From the NCBI GenBank assembly GCA_030998225.1, contig JAPYXD010000680.1, positions 744,001 to 808,000 on the forward strand: 64,000 bases of DNA, in the 5' to 3' direction. Position 1 is the first letter of the stretch. Every line of letters starts with the position of its first letter. Shown here in pieces: positions 34,301-44,018 of the stretch. Source of the stretch: Diplolepis rosae (lineage: Eukaryota; Arthropoda; Insecta; Hymenoptera; Diplolepididae). The notes under the pieces were generated by a model. It was not told the origin of the DNA and made no database searches. It saw nothing but the letters and a program-made list of their open reading frames with translations. The translations under genes and the position numbers were made by a program.

Positions 34301-37300
34301 CAATGTGTAATTTATCGATATCGTAGCGTCGGCTATTTGAATCGGTTCCTGCCACAATGAAAATACCATCGTATTTGGGAATGCTTGTTTCCTTATTTAC
34401 ATATTCTTCAATGCATTTAGCAGAAGTTATTACGTCAAAGACACTAATTAAGCATCCAACGCCAAACATTTCTGTATTCCCTTTCCTCAAACTTACAACG
34501 AAACTTTTTTCGGAAGAATAAGTTATTTTATTTTCCAAAATTGTTGGAACAATTTCTGTAAAATATCAAGTAAATAATTCAATATTGAGATGATGTAAAT
34601 CTCAACAGGTTGTGTAAATAATTACTCATGTAAAAGTAAAAACTCTACAACTTCCTTCATAGCACAATACCTTCCCTGAACGTTCCCATGGAACGTTCGG
34701 AAGGTTTAATTTGAACGTTCCTGAAGCTAAGAAAATGTCCGGGTATTTTTAACTTTCCAAAGCAATGTTCTTTGAATGTTCCTGTGGAACGTTCAATAGG
34801 AATATTGAGAGAACCTTCCGCAGGAACATTCAAAGAATATTCGCAGAGAACGTTCCTGCAACATTTCTCGGGAACATTTTTTGGGAATGTTCCTGGAATT
34901 ATTTTCTACAGCTTTCAGGAAACTTTCCTCATAGATAATCCTGCAGCTTCAAATATACTAATATAGGGAATGTTTTTTATAAACAATTTTGCACATTAAT
35001 TTTTAGGTAAAATAAAAAGAATTAATTACAAATATTAGTCTTTGAATTATATATTTTAATATGATTTAAATATAAAGAACAATCTACAATTATACAGATG
35101 TGAAAAGGAGAACCAATAAGGTCTATCTGGTGTCAGAAGTCAATTTTAGTTGTTAATTTTATAAGTCTTACATATAATAATTGCAATTACCGATGACACG
35201 CTTACCAATTAATTCATGAGCTTAATAATAAAAAAAGTACAATGCGCAGATACTATTCAATAGTCAATATTCCTTTTGAACGTGCCTGGAACGTTTCACA
35301 GAAATATTCAAAGAACATTGTTTTGGAACGTTTAAAAAACCCGGACATTTTCTTAGCTTTAGGAACGTTCCAATGGAAACTTGCGAACGTTCCGTGGGAA
35401 CGTTCAGGGAAGGTATTGTGGGGGTTTGGTAGTTGCTATTTGTTAATTTTAGAAGATCTGAACTTTTCATGAGGGTTTTTTGAATTTATGAATAAAGGAT
35501 TGCATAAAAAGTCAAAAAGCAAGGCTTTATGATACTATTTTTATAACGGGTAGTGAAAAATGTTTATCACCATATAAAATACAAAGTATTCTTTTGATCA
35601 TAGAAAACATAGATATTTTCAACGAAGAAAAATAGTGTAAACAAAGTCGCAGATTTCGAATATTTTAACCAATCTTATAATTCAATTTCGAAATTTCTTT
35701 TGTAATTTTCGAATCATTCATTCCAACATATTCTATGGTTGGTCTCTGATTCTTATCAATTTAAATAAAATTTGACATCGTCCAAAATCGTTTTTTTGCA
35801 TTCTCATCATATGAGAATGTATTAATTTATTTTCCTCAACATGTCTAGTGACAATTGTACTTTCATCGTCTGTTTTGAGACAGAAAAATGGCTATTTTCA
35901 CCACTCGTGGGAAAACAGGAACAGTTATAAAAACAGCTATTTTCCTCTCTTAAAACAAACGGTACAATTCTCACTAGACGTGTTGGGAAATAGCTATTTG
36001 TTTTACTAGTGGGGAAAACGAGCAATTCCATAAAAAAATTCTCAATTCGTTAATAATGTTTAATATAACAGTTGCAGCTGGCAGAATTCTCGTGTTTCAA
36101 CTTCAAAGAAAAAATTTATGCGAGGAAGTTTAGATTTGAGAGAACTTTCAGCGAGGAAGTAGTTCAGTAGGCTTTCAGGCAGTTTTTTAATATATTTTGA
36201 GATTTTTGAATCCAAAACTGCGGTCAGGATGGGAATTTACTTAACTGCGGTCGAGCACACCGATACCGTCGCGAGGTATATCGATCAAACGCAGGAGAAA
36301 GAGAGTTGCACTCATGCCGAGCGCACGTGATTCGATAGAGTTGCAACATCATTTTTGCTAATTCGTTTTTTACATTCTCATCATGGATGAGAAGGTATTG
36401 GTTTTATGTGAAAAATGACTTTCGAAATTTTCATCAAATCTTTACGTTTTGAGACCCCCTGAGTCAGAAAAAAGGGTTTTTACGAAAGTGTCTGTCTGTC
36501 TGTCTGTCTGTAGTAGGTCGTGTGCGGCATAACTCTCGATAGAATTATCAGATTGAATTGAGCTTTGGTACACTTTATCGGAGCCGAAAAAGTAAGGACA
36601 AGTTCGTTAACCAGCCACATCCAATCAAAATTGAGGGATTGAGCACTACTTTTGTGTTTTTGAAAATAATTTTTTGAAAAAATCAAAAATTTCAATACTG
36701 GTTTTTGATAGTGCTCATAAATCTCTAAAAATTATCCTGATAACATTTTTTGATTAAATCAAAATTAGAAATGTTACAGCATATTCAAATTCGAAAAAAG
36801 TCAATATCAAAATTCCATTTTCCAGTTAAATTATACGAGATACGAAAAAACGTTAGATACAATATTATTTTCTACATAAAGACCTACAAATTTGAATTGT
36901 AACATTTTTTCATAAGATGCATATTTTTCTTTTTAATTTAAAAAAATATATTGAAAATCCAAAATTCAATTTTTTAACAATAATATGTAAAATAATAGAA
37001 AAACGTAGAAATACAAAGTTGTTCGTTTCAAAAAGATCTATAAATTTTGTCTGACGCAGTTTCTGATAAGACATATATTTTTCCTTTCAATTCCAAAAAA
37101 TACGTTTAAAATTCAAAAATTCCATTTTTTAGACAAAATATGTGAGATACAAAAAAACGTTTATATGGAAAATTGTTTACCTAAATGAGGTTTACAAATT
37201 CTCATAAAGACATTTCGGGACAGGATGTATATTTTATGTTTTGATTTTTAATATTAAAAAAATTCGATTTTTTTCACCAAAATATGTGAGATACGAAATA

Positions 37301-38202
37301 AGCGTTGTTCTGCAAAATCGTTTCCTTAAATAAAGTCTACGATTGTTTTTTCTTTTTGAGAGATTTTGAAGAAAATAAATTATTTTAATCATGTAATTTA
37401 TTAAAAAGTTACTGAAATGTATACAGAAAATCGAGCGCGAAGCGCGAGCGTCATGATGAGAATGTGTTCCTTAACGCTGAAATTGAATCTCCTGTTTCAC
37501 TTAAATTAAAAAAGAAATAGAGTGACTTTGAGAAAATGTGTAATTCACATCATCTGTAATATTATTCACTGAGAAAACAGTTTTGTCAAATCAACAAAAA
37601 TATTTTGTTAGTATTTAGCTAACAAAATTCTTTTGTTGTGCCAACAAAACATTTTGCTATATCAATCAAATTTTGTTAATTGAACAAAATGTTTTGTTGG
37701 GACAACAAAACATTTTGTCAGGACAACAAAAAAAGTTTTGTTGGATAAATTTTTTTCTCAGTGTTATAAAATTGGTTTGAGCTTCAGTATCAAATTATAA
37801 GAAATAAACTTAAATGTATGCGACAAGCACAAGACCGAGCGCGAAGCGCGAGGTCCAGAAAGAACGGATGGGAAGAAATGATATATATACACTTTATATT
37901 CAAAACACTATATCCACAAAGAAACTCATATTTTGTCCATAAATTTATCTTTTGCAAGCATAATCGATGCAACTTTAATTAATTAATGATATATAAGTAT
38001 AGATCTATGAACATTTGTTGTGAAAAGGCCTAATTTGATTCAAAATATAAATAAAATATTATAATTCAAAAAACCTGATCACTTTGGAACCAAACTAATA
38101 TAATGAAACCTATAGTAATAAGGAATTAACAAAATTGTTGTATTTCTTACCGGCAGCAATGGATGTGGCAGCACAGAGTGAAATTACAATTATTATATTC
38201 AT
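28400..38202 (-). CDS. SPH-A: secreted non-catalytic chymotrypsin-fold serine protease homologue
   Basis: Four exons: 38202-38151, 34555-34248, 33333-33052 and 28678-28400, all with GT-AG borders and phases 1, 0, 0; the 921 bases give 306 residues and a stop. Exon 1 is a signal peptide (MNIIIVISLCAATSIAA). Exon 2 starts EIVPTILENK, has FVVSLR, then GCLIS and TSAKC (the TAAHC site, so His57 is Lys), and ends with NDIGVIT, keeping Asp102. Exon 3 has FGWAS in place of the GWG region. Exon 4 opens with ADFGSPVI in place of GDSGGPL: Ser195 is Phe. It then has VVGILSYA and NPAFFTRVYPFISFI, the family's C-terminal helix lead-in, followed by a tail of about 40 residues. No zymogen propeptide or Arg/Lys activation site is present. 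The protein should be secreted and catalytically dead; a binding or regulatory role is inferred. Introns 1-3 contain a GAACGTTC-rich element, a dispersed repeat, two palindromic elements and a transposon nest. Confidence 0.85.
28960..29014 (+). pseudogene. Non-LTR retrotransposon fragment, left part
   Basis: Reads KHDEVSFY up to the TA at 29013-29014. Joined across the mariner at 29015-31284 it continues in frame as LTQALSGHDCFNAYLKRF (31287 onward), the typical region just after the reverse transcriptase in R1/I-type elements. Its own 5' part is missing. Confidence 0.65.
30206..30514. mobile_element. 309-bp MITE, CACAGTACGG ends, short copy
   Basis: Same family as 6993-7715 but without its central 410 bp. 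The flanks repeat CTGAAGATA (9 bp) at 30197-30205 and 30515-30523, one base longer than in the long copy. Its right duplication ends at the TA that borders the next mariner, so the MITE landed immediately beside that mariner's end. Confidence 0.78.
30524..31266 (+). mobile_element. 743-bp deleted mariner, CGAGGTGTGTCCGAAAAGTA ends
   Basis: Both terminal repeats are intact (CGAGGTGTGTCCGAAAAGTA left; CGAGGTATGTCCGAAAAGTA from the right) with TA at 30522-30523 and 31267-31268. Coding scraps in order: MTERTDQRICIKFFFNLGKS (30679), then after a deletion LITFFDCEGVVNYEFAPRGQ and a segment that in another frame gives RKRPRFWSNVDWLLHHD (second Asp). After a further deletion comes the C-terminal AFEDCFKMWKHRWKRVV. 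No continuous transposase remains. Confidence 0.87.
31287..31740 (+). pseudogene. R1/I-type non-LTR retrotransposon C-terminal fragment
   Basis: Frame LTQALSGHDCFNAYLKRF, then FPYCASFVDDAEHTLFVCAR W, the region after the reverse transcriptase that normally forms a C-x-x-C...H-x-x-x-x-C finger. Here the first Cys is Phe or lost. It ends at a stop near 31540, with frameshifted continuation (LDGRWKRSNGEG). It is GC-richer than the flanks. It continues the fragment at 28960-29014 and is dead. Confidence 0.72.
31833..32637. other. Intron 3 of SPH-A, no gene recognised
   Basis: AT-rich, with a run of about 14 C at 31951-31964. No terminal repeats seen. Confidence 0.4.
32638..32994. mobile_element. 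357-bp palindromic MITE with ACAGGGTGTTCCGG ends
   Basis: Arms of about 130 bp: left ACAGGGTGTTCCGGAATCAC, right inverted ACAGGATATTCCGGGATTAA. Both continue as AGAGCCAG.AATA.AGTGT and later as TTGTCATTTTG.AAAA.AATC. The spacer contains two further inverted words, agtccgcnaat and gcggactttaa. It lies in intron 3 of SPH-A. No clear target duplication. Confidence 0.75.
33423..34029. mobile_element. 607-bp palindromic MITE with CCCTAGCGAACTGG ends
   Basis: Two arms of about 230 bp are almost identical inverted copies starting CCCTAGCGAACTGGCTGAAC. Near the ends each arm carries four tandem versions of (a)TTATCGTAA(a). It sits between exons 3 and 2 of SPH-A (intron 2). A 2-bp GA repeat flanks it, too short to be informative. 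Confidence 0.78.
34663..35420. mobile_element. 758-bp inverted-repeat element packed with GAACGTTC
   Basis: The arms start CACAATACCTTCCCTGAACG on each side and align for about 150 bp, sharing gctaagaaaatgtccggg. Eight exact GAACGTTC words occur at 34678, 34691, 34713, 34787, 34848, 35363, 35385 and 35398. It lies in intron 1 of SPH-A, just upstream of exon 2. Non-coding; the two overlapping frames are antisense shadows made of the repeat. Confidence 0.75.
35421..36364. other. Intron 1 of SPH-A; small inverted repeat at 35797-36010
   Basis: 35797-35820 is the palindrome cattctcatcatatgagaatg, a solitary version of the dispersed repeat's tail hairpin. It is followed by an inverted pair (ctagtga.aattgtac, at about 35847 and inverted near 35960). 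The rest is unremarkable AT-rich intron. Confidence 0.45.
36365..37850 (-). repeat. Dispersed repeat, inverted copy in intron 1 of SPH-A
   Basis: Runs from the tail hairpin (ttctcatcatggatgagaag) through (CTGT)n at 36489-36512, the body with one 471-bp unit, and the head phrases gagcgcgaagcgcgagg near 37833, where it breaks off before the terminal hairpin. A short CACTGAG MITE is inserted at 37567. Confidence 0.8.
37567..37763. mobile_element. Short CACTGAGAAAA MITE inside the dispersed repeat
   Basis: CACTGAGAAAACAG to TTTTTTCTCAGTG. The empty site is visible in sister repeats (atattattataaaattg near 12431, reverse complement), which places both borders and shows a 2-bp duplication (TT). 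Confidence 0.82.
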
Positions 38203-38283
38203 TGTAGCAGCCTTAAAATGAACTAACTCTACTGATTCTTTCAAAAACAATTTTCCATAAAGAATTTATGGAATGGTTCAGGT

Positions 38284-38290
38284 TCATATA
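38284..38290 (-). promoter_or_regulatory. Likely TATA box of SPH-A
   Basis: TATATGA on the minus strand, about 82 bases upstream of the ATG at 38202. The same distance from the ATG carries AT-boxes in SPH-B and SPH-C, and the sequence just before each ATG is alike (TTTAAGG....TACAATG), which supports a shared promoter and leader. Confidence 0.45.
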
Positions 38291-38499
38291 CCAGAAATTA
38301 CTTTACAATTTGTCGTTAGTCACCGGTATGGAGGCACTTCTAGGTCAAACGTTATTTAACGTGTTGAAGAAATCGAGGTAGCATAAATTTTATTTACTTC
38401 AGTGCCACATTGTCGATTACACTGTACGTCAAGGATTTTTTTTTGGAACAAGGCAACAACGCATTCGAGTAGAATCTGAATTCGAAAGTGAAAATAGTA

Positions 38500-38668
38500 C
38501 ACCCAGAAAACAGTTTCTTTGAAAGTTTTTTTGATTCAAAAAAATGTTCTTCAATGTAAACAAATCTATTTCTTTGGATGAAAAAATTGCTTTTAAATTA
38601 ACAAAACTTTCTTTGATTCAAAGAAATTTTTTCTTTGACCGTATATCAAAGAAATTGTTTTCTCAGTG
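38500..38668. mobile_element. 169-bp TA-flanked MITE related to the CACTGAG family
   Basis: Left CACCCAGAAAACAGTTTC and right inverted CACTGAGAAAACAATTTC, with TA at 38498-38499 and 38669-38670. The interior is made of TTTCTTTGATTCAAAGAAA-like palindromes instead of the AACAAAA units. Confidence 0.72.
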
Positions 38669-38670
38669 TA

Positions 38671-40354
38671 AATAAGATATCCTAACTGAAAAAGGGAATT
38701 TTTTAAAAACAATTTATGGAAAAATTTCAATCCGTTTCAAATTTATGTGTTTGTAAAAGAGGGGTAAATCTGCGGAAATATGTTTGGCTGTCTTACTCTT
38801 AAGTTTTCTTGCACCGCTATGTGTATAACGATTTGTTTTGTCACAAAACGGCATCATTGTCGGCTAAAATAATTTCATACTCAAAAACAGAATGAGAATG
38901 TATACAGAATACAATCTCTATTAAATAAAAACAGATATAAGTCACAGGAAAATATCATTCTGTTTCTATTTCTCAACAATTTTGTGAGTGGAATTCCCTA
39001 CTTTGGCTCGGAAAATTTATTTCTTCATTGTTCAAGTAAAATCATATAACCGAAATTTATTTGTTCATTGCACCTTGAAAATTTTGGGAAAATTTCAAAA
39101 ACAAATTTCACAGTGTTCTGCAACAGTCAATATTTTATTAAAGTTACATAGTTCAATATATTTTTTAAGTAAATAATACTATTTGATATAATTGCGGATA
39201 GTTTTTGTTGTTTTCGAGTTTTCACATTTATGACGGTTATAAATTTTTTCCGGATTGAGTTTTGTTCATTTTTACCAGACGTTCAGATTAATAACAATCG
39301 GAAGTTTGTTTTATGTTTATGTTCATTAAAAAGTTTCGTTTAAATTCGTCTCTGATATGAATCAGATTTATTTAAATTTTATTTATTTATTTTATTTATT
39401 TTGATCAGAAATTTCTTCCGATTGAAAGTATATTTTAAATCGTATTTAGATTCATCAGATTAGATGTTCAGATTGATAAAGATTAAAAATTTCGATTGGA
39501 TTCATGGATTGAGATCAATCGAAATTTGATGTCGGTTGTAGTTCGAATTCATTCAGATTTAATGTGGAATGAATGCACGAATTAAAGAAGAGTTGAAAAT
39601 TTGGTTATAATTTTTTCGAAGTACCTTCCTAATCTTCCACAAAGGAGAAGTCTTAAAATTTTTGTTCACAAATTTTTTGAACGGTTAAATCAAATAATAG
39701 TAATTATAATATTCTGGTAGATAAAGGAAATCTTTGAAATTGAACATAAATATATAACCGAACAATTTTTTCAACGAGAGACTGTTCGCGATTTCTGGTT
39801 TATCTAAATATCAATCATTTGTCATTTTCTAGTAGATTAATGAGTAGTTATAAATAGTTTAAAAACTAATTATTAAATAGATGAAAAAATATTAGTTTTT
39901 TTGGTATTATATTTTAAAATCCAATATTTTTTGAATCAGCAAATCAAGGTCCATAAAAATGTTCGAAGTTTTGTGATCTAAAAATGACACACTTCTTATC
40001 CCCTCCATAAAATCAATAAATTTTAGTAAGAGATCAGCAAAACTTGAAATGTTAGACTACAATTTTTATTAAATTTTTCTTGTTTACGGAACTAGATGAT
40101 CAAGGAATTTGGGTCATTGATGCATGTAAACCAACTTTTTATTGGATATAAACTTTATCTCTGTGTGCACAGCTAACGTAATATCAGGAAACAAAAGAGT
40201 AAGAAATTTCTTCTATTTAAATCAGAATTAAAGGTTCTTGATTTCACACTTTTTGGAACAATTATATATTATAGAATATAATTAACATGGTTAATTTTAT
40301 TTTATAAGTTTTTTAATAGGTAATAAAATATACAGCGCTGTGAAAAGAACTTAA
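38671..40354. other. Intergenic, no gene recognised
   Basis: AT-rich DNA between the promoter side of SPH-A and the 3' side of SPH-B. A stretch at 39230-39560 repeats degenerate 'cagatt.a..t' phrases. No coding signal. Confidence 0.4.
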
Positions 40355-41540
40355 AAAAAATCTGCCTGCTTGGCAGGCAGATTCAATTTACTTAAGGTAG
40401 TTCATTCACGAAAATTAGACCTCGGGCAAAAATAGATAATTTTGCTTTCAAGAATAGCAATATTATTATTAAAGGGCTAATTTGAAAGAAAAAGATTATT
40501 TCCCATGAAAAAAATTTTAAATGCAGAAAAATAATGTATTTAAACAACTTTATTTTTGCCGAACTTTTTTCCTTATCGCTTCATACCAAATTTTACAAAA
40601 TGATGAAGAAGAAGTTTTATAAACAAATTGCTGAATTTGGTAATAATTTATTTATTTTAAAAAATTGGAAAAGATTAAGTTTTAGAGAATCTTTTTCCTG
40701 AAAAAGTAATCTGTGATCTATTACAATCACATCATTTTTTTAAATGTGGTATGAAGTGATAAGAAAAAAAGATCAGGTAAAAATAAAATTCGTTAAATTC
40801 ATTATTATTCTGCATTCAAAATGTTTTTCATAGAAAATAATCTTCTCTCTTCGAAATTAGCCTTTCAATAATAATATTGCTATTCTTGAAAGCAAAATTA
40901 TCTATTTTTGTTTGAGGTCTAATTTTCGTGGATGAACTACCTTAAGGCTCTATACATTTCTGTAACTTTCTAATAATTTACATGATTAAAATGATTTATT
41001 TTCTTCCGAATACCTCGAAAAGGAAAAACAATCGTAGACTTTATTTAAGCAAACGATTTTACATTTCAAAACTTATCTCGCATCTCCCTTTTTTTTGGTC
41101 CAAAAATGAAAATTTTTATTTTCAATGGGGTTTTTTAAATTGGAGCATAAAATATACATCTCGTAGAAAAAAGTGCCAATAAGAATTTTTAGACCTCATA
41201 TAGGCAAATAATTTTCCATCTTAACCTTTTTTTGAATCTCACATATTTTGTTTAAAAAATAGAATTTAAAATTTTTATCGTATTTTCTATGAAATTGAAA
41301 CGAAAAACATACATTTTATCAGAAACTGTGTCTGACAAAATCTGTAGACTTTATTGAAGCGAACAATTTTGCATTCTTACCTTTAATAACGTATTTTACA
41401 TATTTTGGTTTAAACATTGAATTTTTGATTATCAATAGTATTCTTTTGAATTAAAAAGAAAAATATACTTCTCATAAAAAAATGTAGCCATTCAAAATTG
41501 TAGATCTCTTTATAGTTAACAATTTCGTATCATTGTCTTC
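40355..41540 (+). repeat. Diverged dispersed repeat reaching into the 3' end of SPH-B
   Basis: Starts with aaaatctgcctgcttGGCAGGCAG, a variant of the head hairpin, then (after the inserted TTAA element) ggctctatacatttc, caatcgtagactttatttaa and the body phrases. The similarity continues through tgtagatctctttatagtta and aacaatttcgtatcat, the bases that encode the last residues and stop codon of SPH-B on the other strand. Confidence 0.65.
40396..40941. mobile_element. 546-bp piggyBac-type MITE, TTAA duplication
   Basis: Inverted ends GGTAGTTCATTCACGAAAAT and GGTAGTTCATCCACGAAAAT, with arms alike for about 100 bp, and TTAA at 40392-40395 and 40942-40945. The empty site caatttacttaaggctctat is seen in the sister repeat near 12519, which proves the TTAA duplication. 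Non-coding. The second copy is at 42143-42804. Confidence 0.87.
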
Positions 41541-44018
41541 GTTGAGTTCGCAATTTCTTCTATCGCATTTTCGATAAAAGGTGCAAACGGATGCACTTTT
41601 GTGAAAAAGGCTGGATTTCTTATACTAATTGAACTCGTGGCATAAGAAAGGATTCCTACAATGATGTTGTTGTTTATAACTACAGGACTACCAACGTCTA
41701 TCTGAAATAAGTTGATGTTGACAATATAATAATTAAATTAAATAAAAATAAAAGTTCCTTCTCCATAAGTATATTCAAAAGAGACTTACATTAGTAATAC
41801 TGTCTTCACTACTGTATGGCAATCCATAGAATACGTTTTTATTACGAGGACGTTTTCTAGAATCTGGCCAAAGTCTTCCCGATGCTGTAATTTTAAGTTG
41901 TATTCTTTTCAATGAACCTGAATATATTTGGTTGTTTCCATGATTATGAAAATCATTATTATCTGCCCATCCAAACAGTGTGATATTTTTTACCTTTAGT
42001 AAATTAGGTTCATGTGTGTGTAAGAAAGCAGTCGTAGTGAATTTTTTGGGAACTTCAGATTTAAGCTAAAAAAGTGTGAAATGCTAGACATTATTTTCAG
42101 ACATAATTTAAATTAGATAAAAAAATTTAATTATATCCTTAAGGTAGTTCGTTCACGAAAATTAGACCTCAGGCAAAAATAGATAATTTTGCTTTCAAGA
42201 ATAGCAATATTATTATTGAAGGGCTAATTTGAAAAAAGAAAGATTATTTTTCATAAAAAAAATTTGAAACACAAAAAAATAATTTTATTAATAAATTTTA
42301 TTTTTGTCTAAACTTATTTTTTTATCGCTTCGAGCCAAATTTTTAAAAATTATGCGATTCTAATGAATCAGGTTCATTTTTTTAGGAAAATGATTCTCTA
42401 CAACATGACCGTTTCTTATTTTTGAAATTGAATTAATTATTATCAAATACAGCAATTTGTTTAGAAAAATTTTGTTTCGAAAAATTGTTTTTTTATAATT
42501 TCAGCCATTAAAGAATCTTTTTTTCAAAAATTGGAAACGAAAAAGTTGTAGAGAATCTTTTTCCTAAAAAATGAACTATGATTTATTAGAATCGCATCAT
42601 TTTTAGGAATTTTGTTCGAAGCGATAAGAAAATAAGTTTGGGCAAAAATAAAATTTATTAATAAAATTATTTTTTTGCTTCAAATTTTTTTCATGGAAAA
42701 TAGTCTTTTTTCTTTCAAAGTAGCCCTTCAGTAATAATATTGCTATTCTTGAAAACAAAATTATCTATTTTTGCCTGAGGTCTAATTTTCGTGAACGAAC
42801 TACCTTAAGATAATTTGGGAAACCTGGTATTTAACTGGAAAATGTTATTAAGCCTGAAGAAAATTCAGGGAGGACACTGTTTTATCACTCGAGTCACATT
42901 TATTCTCAAATTCAGAAAGTATTTGAGAACTCAATTTTAAATTTAAAAAACAAAAATTAGATTTGTCGATTTCAAGAAAGTAAAATCATTTTAGTTTCTT
43001 TCTTTAAAATTTTCACATGGAAAACTGTTTTTAAACAAATTTTTCTTACAGAAATTTCACTCGCGAAATCCTAGTGAATGCAAATCATTAATGATATTCT
43101 TAAATCTAAATTAATATTCCATTTTCATTCATGTATATTTTAAGGTCTCACCGTAACAATCCCTATGTCATTTCCAGAATCAAGATTAACTAAAGTTTTT
43201 TCTTCAATATATAAATTTTCTATTTCACTACGTCGACCAGTAAGAAGAGCAGTTCCTGTTATAGCGAAAATTCCATCATATCTGGGAATTTTTTCTTTCT
43301 TATCTAAATATTCCTCAATGCATTTAGCAGAAGTTATTACGTCATACGATGTAACTAAGCTTCCAACGCCGAAAATTTCCATATTCTCTTTCCTTAAACT
43401 AACGATAAAACTTATTTCGTGAGAGAAAGACGCTTTACTTTCTAAAAATTTTGGAACGATTTCTGTAAAATATCAATTGATTATTTTATATATTTTTATT
43501 ACATAGGGAATAGTGAGTAGTTCAGTAAAACGTGGTCAAAGAACAACGAATTTATTTTATTCAAATGTGTTATTTTTTTTTAATCAAACATACTTTTTGT
43601 TATTCAAAAAAATATTATTTTCCTTCAAGAAAAGTTAAGTCAACAAATAGTTTTTCCAATTTGAATAGAAGTTATGTTTGAGTTTTGCATTACGCTTCTG
43701 AAGCAGAACTAATAATTCACTGAGAAAAAAATGCTATTGAATCAAAAGCATTTCTTTCCAAAGGCATGTTTACTATTAATTCATAAAAATATACTACAAG
43801 AACCAATAAATATGTTACTAATTCTATAGCAAATTGATTTCAATCCATGATATACATGCTTTTGGAAAGAAATGCTATTGATTCAATAGCATTTTTTTCT
43901 CAGTGTTTGAAAAACTTGGTCACTTCAGAAACAGTAGACAATAGAGAAATTCATAATGTTTCTTACCAGCATCAATGGATTTGGCAACACAGAGTAAACT
44001 TACAATAATTATATTCAT
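41516..44018 (-). CDS. SPH-B: secreted non-catalytic chymotrypsin-fold serine protease homologue
   Basis: Exons 44018-43967, 43462-43152, 42065-41790 and 41701-41516, GT-AG, phases 1, 0, 0; 825 bases encode 274 residues and a TAA stop. Exon 1 gives the signal peptide MNIIIVSLLCVAKSIDA. Exon 2 begins EIVPKFLESK, contains FIVSLRKEN, VGSLVTS and TSAKC (His57 to Lys; the usual Cys42 is replaced by Ser), and ends GNDIGIVT with Asp102 kept. Exon 3 contains LFGWAD and LKRIQLKIT. Exon 4 opens IDVGSPVVI, so Ser195 is Val, and continues IIVGILSYA and NPAFFTKVHPFAPFI. The C-terminal tail is short (ends IRNC) and its last codons lie in dispersed-repeat sequence. This is the most compact copy of the three. 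Intron 2 carries a piggyBac-type MITE and intron 1 a CACTGAG MITE. Expected to be secreted and inactive as a protease. Confidence 0.85.
42143..42804. mobile_element. 662-bp piggyBac-type MITE, TTAA duplication, second copy
   Basis: Ends GGTAGTTCGTTCACGAAAAT on both strands, TTAA at 42139-42142 and 42805-42808. It lies in intron 2 of SPH-B. Arms match those of 40396-40941 closely, while the centres differ in length. Confidence 0.87.
43718..43905. mobile_element. 188-bp CACTGAG MITE in intron 1 of SPH-B
   Basis: CACTGAGAAAAAAATGCTAT at the left and inverted CACTGAGAAAAAAATGCTAT at the right, flanked by TT. The arms share AAAGCATTTCTTTCCAAA. The interior differs from the AACAAAA type, so it is another subfamily using the same ends. 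Confidence 0.8.
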
